Below, piece by piece: positions 15,327 to 21,900 of a stretch of 23,208 bases of DNA. A program made the translations under genes and the position numbers. This DNA is from a virus. Where the stretch lies: positions 1 through 23,208 of IMG/VR virus record IMGVR_UViG_3300032163_000108, one strand, 5' to 3'. Every line of letters begins with the position of its first letter. Positions within the stretch are counted from its first letter, which is position 1. The notes under the pieces are model-generated. The model worked only from the letters and a program-made list of their open reading frames with translations, did not search any database and was not told the DNA's origin.

Positions 15327-15719
15327 TCAGGAGGTCCAAACGGTACCCCCGCCCTGGGTGAACGAACGCTTCAGGGCGTCGCTTATGGGGATTGACGCCG
15401 CCTCGGGCGCGGCTTCGGCGGGTTCAACAGATACATCTGCATCATCGCCTCCCGCCTCTCCCACGGTGTCTGCGGCTCCCGCATCGACTCCTCCCTGGCC
15501 GCCTCCGAGATCGCTTTCAGCTTCTGCCTTGCTAGGCTTGGCTTCCTCACTTTTGGGTTCCTCGGCGGTCACCCCGATGGAGCCAGCTAAATCATCCATC
15601 GACTGTTCCTCATGGGCTCCTGTTAGGGCCTCACCTAGGCTCTCCAGGCGCGCTTCCTCAAGCGCTTCCTGGCGGGCTTCTTCGGCTAGGTCTACGACCT
15701 TCTTCTTCGCCCTAGGCAT
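15327..15719 (-). CDS. Acidic low-complexity small head protein, function unknown
   Basis: A 130-residue protein. Residues 1-40 are helical and charged (RAKKKVVDLAEEARQEALEE). Residues ~50-115 are an Ala/Glu/Gly/Asp-rich, probably disordered region. The last 20 residues (ISDALKRSFTQGGGTVWTS) look conserved and share TQGGxTVxT with the C-terminus of the following Rho-N-like protein. ATG 15719 is two bases from the previous stop. The disordered chain ending in a conserved tail suggests a linker or scaffold-like accessory that docks through its C-terminus; this is inference. Confidence 0.6.
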   Translation of the reverse strand: MPRAKKKVVDLAEEARQEALEEARLESLGEALTGAHEEQSMDDLAGSIGVTAEEPKSEEAKPSKAEAESDLGGGQGGVDAGAADTVGEAGGDDADVSVEPAEAAPEAASIPISDALKRSFTQGGGTVWTS

Positions 15720-15721
15720 CC

Positions 15722-16276
15722 CTATACCCCCGTGTCCGAGTTCCAGCCCGGGTCGCCTTCCTTGACCGGGTCGGTGACGATCGGGACGATGATCTGGGGT
15801 TCCTCACCGGGTACGACCGGGATGGCCTTCAGCTCGGAGCGGCGGACCGTGGAGGCCTTGTTCGACTTCTGGGACCACACCTGCTTGGCGGTGATGGACT
15901 TCTGCTCGTTGCCGTCGTCGCTCAGGCCCTTCTTGGTGTAGCGGGACCCAACCTCAGAGGCACCCTCTTCGAGTGACTTCATGATGTTGGTGCCCTGGAT
16001 CGAGTCGTCTGGCAAGACGAGCTGGGACGAGCGTGCTGCCTCCTCGGCATCCGTCAGGAAGCGGACCTTCCCGCGTAGGATCGCCCTGCGCAGGTAGCCC
16101 TCCTTGGCCACCTTCACGGGCATGGGGATGATTGACCCGACGGTACCGTGAGGCGACATCGCGTACTTGTCTTTGGTCTTGTCGGAGCGGTATACGCTGT
16201 CCGATGCGAGGAGGTTCTCCACCCAAACCTGGGTGTCTTCGCCCTTGCCTTCAAGGGCGGCGAGTTCATTTGCCAC
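15722..16276 (-). CDS. Conserved-looking head protein, function unknown
   Basis: A 184-residue protein starting with GTG at 16276, six to seven bases after AAGGAG. Recognisable only as a basic, mixed alpha/beta protein: GYLRRAILRGKVRFLTDAEE in the middle, a Lys/Ser-rich stretch (ITAKQVWSQKSNKAST) and a C-terminal IIVPIVTDPV. It is the first ordinary structural gene downstream of the capsid gene once the inserted nuclease gene is set aside, so a head-completion or capsid-vertex role is possible. No family was recognised. Confidence 0.6.
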   Translation of the reverse strand: MANELAALEGKGEDTQVWVENLLASDSVYRSDKTKDKYAMSPHGTVGSIIPMPVKVAKEGYLRRAILRGKVRFLTDAEEAARSSQLVLPDDSIQGTNIMKSLEEGASEVGSRYTKKGLSDDGNEQKSITAKQVWSQKSNKASTVRRSELKAIPVVPGEEPQIIVPIVTDPVKEGDPGWNSDTGV

Positions 16277-16298
16277 GTTGCTCTCCTTCTAGCTCAAG

Positions 16299-16315
16299 GC
16301 CAGCAACACGCTGGC
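16299..16315 (-). other. Small perfect hairpin upstream of a head gene
   Basis: GCCAGC and GCTGGC form a six-base-pair stem with a five-base loop in the 116-base gap between the nuclease gene and the GTG start at 16276. No T run follows. It could be an mRNA processing or stabilising element left at the border of the inserted nuclease gene. Confidence 0.3.
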
Positions 16316-16392
16316 TCCCTATTACGGAGATACGCCCTTCAAGGGGGGCGCACCTCAAGGACAGATACCTGCCTTCGCTGCTTAGGGGCGAG

Positions 16393-17271
16393 CTAGGAGG
16401 GGTTAGACACTAGGAGTGAGAGGAAATCCTCGGGGGAATCGGCCTTGCGGAGGATCTCCAAGAAGGGCTGATCCACGAAGGTAATCCCAGGAACCTCGCG
16501 CTGGACCTGCCTACTACGGCCATCCATCCACCCCTTCACATCCACGATAACCGAATCGCCAACGATGAAGTCGGGGCGGTACTTTCCACCCGAGTACTCA
16601 TATGCAGGACCATCGTAGCGGCGGATCGGGACCTTGAGGAAACCGCAAGTGCCGTAGAAGAGGCTTTCCCACGTGGAATCCAGGATGATAGCATAATCTC
16701 CCTCATTCACCCCGATCTTCTTCTTGAGGATGCCTCGCTTGGCGCAGGCGTTGGAGCAGAACTTCTTGGCCGAGGGATAGTTGATGGGCACGGTCTTCTC
16801 CTCACCGCAGCCGAAACAAGTAAAGGTGACCTGGGAACCCTTCTTAAAAGTGGGCTTCCCGAACTTGTTCCTACAGGCGTCAGAGCAATACATCCTCCAG
16901 TAAGTTGATCCACCACGGGTAGTAGAACGTGGAATAGATTCACCGCAGGCACATGTAGGATCATGGCGCTGGCTCTCGTTGCGACACTTCGTGGAACAGA
17001 ACTTCTGTGCCACCTGCTTACGTATATAGGATTGGCCACACTGCTCACACGTGCGATGCCTGTCCGCCTCTCTTGCTGCATACATGCACTTGGGAGAACA
17101 GAATTTCTGCCTGGTGGGCTCCTTGGGTACAAACTCCTCCTTACATGAAGGGCAGATCTTAGTACGGCGTGCTGCCGCAAGTTGGCGGCAAGATTCAGAG
17201 TGATAGCGCTGGGCCTTGACTGCGTTGAATCCTACTCCACAGTGAGAACATGCCTTCATAACCATGTTCAT
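16393..17271 (-). CDS. Zinc-knuckle array plus PD-(D/E)XK nuclease, probable homing endonuclease
   Basis: A 292-residue protein inserted between the major capsid gene and the next head gene. Residues 1-180 carry about five Cys-rich knuckles of the type CxxC...(K/R)FCSxxC: Cys8/11 with 28, 40/43 with 58/62, 75/78 with 92/96, 107/109 with 129/133, 152/155 with 172/176. The C-terminal ~100 residues contain WESLFYG (Glu202), YRPDFIVGD (Asp234) and VIVDVKGW (Asp244, Lys246), the layout of a PD-(D/E)XK nuclease active site. The array likely reads a DNA target in the capsid gene region. The ribosome binding site is poor (GGTAAGAT before ATG 17271; ATG 17259 is possible). The mixture of fingers and this nuclease type is less common than HNH or GIY-YIG homing enzymes. 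Confidence 0.75.
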   Translation of the reverse strand: MNMVMKACSHCGVGFNAVKAQRYHSESCRQLAAARRTKICPSCKEEFVPKEPTRQKFCSPKCMYAAREADRHRTCEQCGQSYIRKQVAQKFCSTKCRNESQRHDPTCACGESIPRSTTRGGSTYWRMYCSDACRNKFGKPTFKKGSQVTFTCFGCGEEKTVPINYPSAKKFCSNACAKRGILKKKIGVNEGDYAIILDSTWESLFYGTCGFLKVPIRRYDGPAYEYSGGKYRPDFIVGDSVIVDVKGWMDGRSRQVQREVPGITFVDQPFLEILRKADSPEDFLSLLVSNPS

Positions 17272-17350
17272 ATCTTACCACATCATGGGCGAAAGAGTGG
17301 CCCGTCCCTAAAGGGATCAGGCCAAACTCTCTGTCTAGATAAGACTTGGG

Positions 17351-17371
17351 TCATAGGCGATTAGCCTATGA
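17351..17371 (-). other. Perfect inverted repeat overlapping the capsid gene stop
   Basis: TCATAGGC and GCCTATGA form an eight-base-pair stem with a five-base loop, and the TAG of the major capsid gene lies inside one arm. No T run follows on the minus strand. A stabilising or attenuating hairpin after the most highly expressed gene is a natural reading; it may also mark the border of the nuclease gene downstream. Confidence 0.5.
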
Positions 17372-18388
17372 CTTTATGATCCTACCCAAGCCCCTGGGGT
17401 TCAAAACGGACATGGCGACAAGCTCGTCCATGACCCAACCCTTGTGGAACTTCTCGACGGTGTGGTTCTCCTCGACGTCCAGGGAGTACATGACCGGGAA
17501 CACGCCGAGGAACTCGGGTGCCGGGGTCAGGTACACGGTGCCAGCCGGGACTTGGATCGAGCGCTGGATCTGGAACTCACCGAAGGTGAGGATCTTCTCT
17601 CCAGCGACGACGCGGTCCTTGAAGCTGATACCAACCTGGTTCAGGTCCCACTTGTAGAGGTCCCTGTAGTCGGCGGGGTTCATCAGAAGCCTTGCAGCCT
17701 CCAACTCGTGGACGTCGATCTTCGCAACTAGGTCGTAGAAGCTGTCAGGGGTCAAGTAGCCCGAAAGCTCGTTGACCTCGTGGGCTCCAGTCGACACTAG
17801 GTGGTCGGCGTTGGTCCCGTAGCCGGTGATCGCAGTATCGAGGACGGTCACTAGTCGTGCGTCCTCCTGCTTCATGACGGACTGCTTGGACTCGTCCTGC
17901 GCGTACTCGACGATGTTCACGCGAAGGTACCAAAGATCTTCCTTCTTAACCTGCGGGAACGTCGCAATGCGGAACAAGCGAACCGGCGCCTTCTTGCCCT
18001 CGAACGGGGTAACTCGTACCTCGCCCTCGTTGCCGTGAAGGATGTACGCCTGGCCTAGATCGTCCAGGATGTCGTACTCAACCGGGATACCAGGGGTCAG
18101 CGGGTCCTCTAGGAGGACGTTGCGGACCATACCCTGGTAGCGGAGCTTGAGCTGGATCGGGCCGATCATACCCTGGCCCAGCCTCTTCATGTAGTTCTCC
18201 TTGTCCGAAAGGATGGCAGCTAGACGACGCTGCTTCTCACGGGTAGAGACTACGGTCGTTCCACGGGCTTCCTTGAGCTTCGCCTGAGCGCGAAGGATCT
18301 CGGCGACATAGTCGTCGGACTTCTTCGCAACACGAGGCAGAAGGTCAGCATTGTCCACCAGTGGAGCCGGGTTGGCTGCTCTAGTCAT
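17366..18388 (-). CDS. Major capsid protein
   Basis: A 340-residue protein with ATG at 18388 and GGAG 11 bases upstream. Residues ~20-75 are a charged helical arm (DDYVAEILRAQAKLKEARG, KQRRLAAILSD). The central part (LWYLRVNIVEYAQDESKQSV, ITGYGTNADH) and the C-terminal part (AARLLMNPADYRDLYKWD, GEFQIQRSIQVPAGTVYLTPAPEFLG in sense, shortened: a strand-turn-strand P-domain-like segment, then GVFPVMYSLDVEENH) match an HK97-fold capsid subunit. The size, the location after the protease and decoration genes and the strong start agree. It builds the icosahedral shell. It is followed by a hairpin and then by the inserted nuclease gene. Confidence 0.8.
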   Translation of the reverse strand: MTRAANPAPLVDNADLLPRVAKKSDDYVAEILRAQAKLKEARGTTVVSTREKQRRLAAILSDKENYMKRLGQGMIGPIQLKLRYQGMVRNVLLEDPLTPGIPVEYDILDDLGQAYILHGNEGEVRVTPFEGKKAPVRLFRIATFPQVKKEDLWYLRVNIVEYAQDESKQSVMKQEDARLVTVLDTAITGYGTNADHLVSTGAHEVNELSGYLTPDSFYDLVAKIDVHELEAARLLMNPADYRDLYKWDLNQVGISFKDRVVAGEKILTFGEFQIQRSIQVPAGTVYLTPAPEFLGVFPVMYSLDVEENHTVEKFHKGWVMDELVAMSVLNPRGLGRIIKS

Positions 18389-18412
18389 GTTGGTCTTCTC
18401 TCCTCTCTCGGG

Positions 18413-18919
18413 CTAAGCCACGTCGGCAGCGGTCGGCAGTAGGACGCGGATGACGAGGCGAGTCGCGGAGACTACCTCGACGATCTGCGCTGCGGGGCTC
18501 TCGGCGTTGGTAGCGCTGTTCTGACCCGAGATAGCGAGCTTTCCAGCCGCATCCGGGTACAGGAACGCACCAACTGCGATAGAACCCCCCGTGTTGAATG
18601 CTGGCGAATCGATACGGAAGTACGCATCGGGGCCACCCTGCCAAATAGCGAACGGGGCTAGGTCAGCAGGCTGACCGTCCAGGTCGTTAATGGTCGGGTT
18701 GGCGTCCAGTGCGAACAGCCCGTAGGCGATGTCGCCATTTGCAGCAATACGGAATGTACCGTCCGTGTGCAACTTGGCAACCATCCCCGAGTAGATCGGG
18801 GTAGTGGCCTGGTCAGTTACGAACGAAACGGTACCTGCAACCGGCGTTGCCTGGTGCTTCTCAAGGAGTGGGCGTAGAGTTCTGTGTGCGAATGCATTTG
18901 CTAGTGATACTCTGAACAT
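18413..18919 (-). CDS. Probable capsid decoration protein
   Basis: A 168-residue protein with a textbook ribosome binding site (AAGGAGG six bases before ATG). It lies between the protease/scaffold gene and the major capsid gene, the usual place for capsid-stabilising proteins. The body is beta-rich (GTVSFVTDQATTPIYSGMVA, FRIAANGDIAYGLFALD, GGSIAVGAFLYPDAAGKLA) with few Lys and no Cys, similar in style to decoration proteins that bind at the shell's threefold or quasi-threefold sites. The N-terminus (SLANAFAHRTLRPLLE) is a helix that could be cut or act as an anchor. The function is inferred from position and composition. Confidence 0.6.
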   Translation of the reverse strand: MFRVSLANAFAHRTLRPLLEKHQATPVAGTVSFVTDQATTPIYSGMVAKLHTDGTFRIAANGDIAYGLFALDANPTINDLDGQPADLAPFAIWQGGPDAYFRIDSPAFNTGGSIAVGAFLYPDAAGKLAISGQNSATNAESPAAQIVEVVSATRLVIRVLLPTAADVA

Positions 18920-18935
18920 CTATCTCCTCCTTTTC

Positions 18936-21900
18936 TTACAGGAATACAGCGTAATCGTCGGCCGGGTCATCCTCTTCTACCACTGAGCGTGAAACGCTAC
19001 CCAGCGACGGCATACGGATTGGACCCCTGTCCTCGGATGCAGCAACACGAATCCGCCTGCCCGCGACCTTGATCTCCTTGGCCTTGAACTCACGGGTCGC
19101 CTGGATGAAACCATCCAGGGTCGCGTCATCCATCTCTTCGAAGCGCGCAACGTCGGCGTACTTCTCGGCCTCGACTGAAAGTCCGAGGTCGATGCGCTCG
19201 TCGACGAAGTTGGCACAACGAAGAACCTTCGTCTTTGCAGCGGCGATGTGCTGGTCCTCACGGGCCTTCGCTTCTGCGACTCGGGTTGCTTCTTCTTCAA
19301 CGGCGGACTTCTTGTGCTTGCTCGAAAGCTCACACGGCCCGCAGTTGCAAGACCCGTCAGGGCACTCGCAACCGGCCTTGCACTTGGCTGCCTCCTTCGT
19401 AGAAGCCTCAACCTGTGGGTTGACTGGCTCATACGGACGGAGAGCGGCGTCGTTGAAGGGGTTTACCTGCTGTGGCAGGCGCTCACGGAAGGTATCAGCA
19501 ACCGGGAGACCAGTTCCCTGGCCTAGATTGATGACATCCGAGGTGTCTGCTAGTAGCAACTGCTCGGGCTGCTCGATGGCCTTCATCACGTCGATTGTCG
19601 CGTCGGCGCCTACGTCCACTGGGGGCGGGGCGTCGAGGTCACGCACGTCGGTCTGATATACGGCCTCAGCCTTCTTCTCGAACTCATCAGCACGCTCACG
19701 AAGCGCTTCCGCGCGCGCGATGAAGAATTCAGCCTTCCTATCCTGCTGGGACGCGGCCTTCCCTTGTCCCTGGCTGTTCAGCGCCTCGCCTGCCTGCGAT
19801 CCCGGCGGTGGGGTAGTCCCTGGGCCTTGCGGCTGGTTGACTACCGTCACGCCGGACTGGCCGACGGGGCCTGATACATCAGGAGCGTCCAGGTCCTGCA
19901 CGACTGCGGGCGCAGCGGGTGCTGGCTCCAGTGCAGGTTCGAATCCCTCAAGCGGGGTACCACCGGGGATGGCCTGGCCATACGGTGGGACCGAGTTTGC
20001 GGGGGACGTGTCCTGGCGGTAGGTCGGGTCCTGCGGTAGAGTAGCTTCCTTAGCGAAGCTATCAAATCTACTCACAACGTGGTCCTCCTTCCCGCTCTTC
20101 TTCTTATTGTCGTCCTTGGCTTTTTCTGGTGGGGCTTTCTTCTTGCCCTTATCTTCCGAGTCACCCTTGTCCTTGGGCTTGGACTTATCCTTCGAAGGCT
20201 TAGCCTCCTGATTGGAATCGTCCTCGCCTGACTCTGGTGCTCCGGGAGCGGGTGGGCCTTGGGCCCCACCTTCCTCCGATTCGTCCTGAGGGTTCCCATC
20301 TGGCTTCCCCATCGGCATAGCAAGGCCGAGTGGGTCAGTGTTTGGGTCGCCAAGCCCCTCAGGCGGAAGTTCGAATCCACAGTTCTTTGTCGTGATGTTC
20401 TGCACGACATAACTATGGTCTACCCCTACATTCAGATTGAAAACTGGCCCACAGTACGGGGTGAGTTCCAGTTCAGTTATCTGGGCTAGGGGCGTATCTT
20501 GGAAGTTCCAGGTACCACGCTGGCCCTTGTGCGTTCGCTCTAGGGTTGCTACGTGGCCAGTAACCCGATAAACGTCCTTCTTATCATCATGGACCTCTAT
20601 ATTCATCGTCGGTTGGAGTCCAAGCCTCCGACTGACCTCCATCACCTGGAGGGCGAGTACCTCAGATGTCTGCCCCAAGCGGGGATACTTAGTATCTCCA
20701 TCTCCATCGTGGATACCCTCGACGATGATCCGGAGTTTCTCGTTGGGCAGTGTTATCAGCTCGTTTGGGATGTGCTTATTTGCGGAACCACTCCCGAGCC
20801 ATACCGGGAACCATTCACCCAGCGTAGAACTATTCACTTGGACTATCGCACTATCTGAATCTAGATTGAATCGGAGCGAGGTGGTATACCCAGCAGCTTC
20901 GAAGAACGCCCGTACTCGCTCTTGGTATCCAACCTCATCCCGGTGTAGGGAAAAGGTAATCCCCCTAGTGGCGCCACAACCCTCTGCAAGGTAGAGCCCG
21001 ATGACCCAAAGGAATTCATCGGTCAGCTTGAAGGATGTTAGTCCGCGCCGCTCACGCTTCCCCTTGAAGGGCTCTGGGACCTCGACAACCTCAATATCCC
21101 TGACCGACCGATCCAGGGTCATCGAAACCCAATCTCCTACCTTCAAATCCTGGATAGGCTTCCAATCTAAGATGTGATTTCTATTGGCTTCGTTCAATAT
21201 CTCCCTAGGACACTCGGTACCCACTTCCTTGTTACAGAAGGAAGGGAGGCAACCCTGGTGGTCCGTCGTCGGAACCAAAACCCGCAGTGGGTGCTCCGGA
21301 GTAACCAGGACCGGGGAGGTCATAGTTGAAGTCCTCAGGCTGTAGACAAGGCCGTGGACCTCATGCTCGTAGACTTTCTGGACTTCATGGTATTGACCAG
21401 ATTCAGTGAGGACCTTTTCTCCTACCTCAATCGTAGAGATGGGGGCGTACCCACTCTTGGTCCTTACTAATGTATCTGGACCAAAGCAGTTGGTGCAGAC
21501 CATGCCGTTCCACTCTGATCCACAGTTGTGGACCACAAGGTTCTGAATGACATAAGTCGGATCGTTCTCTACCTCTAGGTTGTAAACTGGCCCAATGTAT
21601 GGCACTGCCTCGTTGCGGGTAATACGAGAGAGGGTTGTTCCCTCAAACTTCCACGTTCCACGCTTAGTTTCGTGAGTGCGCGAAAGAGTTGCGACGGTCG
21701 TACCATTGACTGTATAGACTGCCTTCTTGCCTTCTGGATATTGGGTTGAAATCGTAGGCGCTCCGCCGTTTCTAAGTGCCACTTCGGTTATTTGAAGCGC
21801 AAGAACTGGCGAGGTCTGTCCGATGAGATCACGGGATCTGGTCCCGTCTCCATCGAAGATTCCCTGGAGTACGATGTTGACCTTCTCTAGCGGAAGAGTC

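Noticed and set aside
43-15765. Numerous open frames of 60-230 codons on the plus strand
   Set aside because: They lie opposite well-supported minus-strand genes, have no consistent ribosome binding sites and show odd Arg/Ser/Pro-rich or low-complexity composition.
17259-17285. Promoter (extended -10-like TGGTAAGAT) before the zinc-knuckle nuclease gene
   Set aside because: It abuts the ATG, has no convincing -35 element at proper spacing, and would give a leaderless transcript; evidence is too thin.
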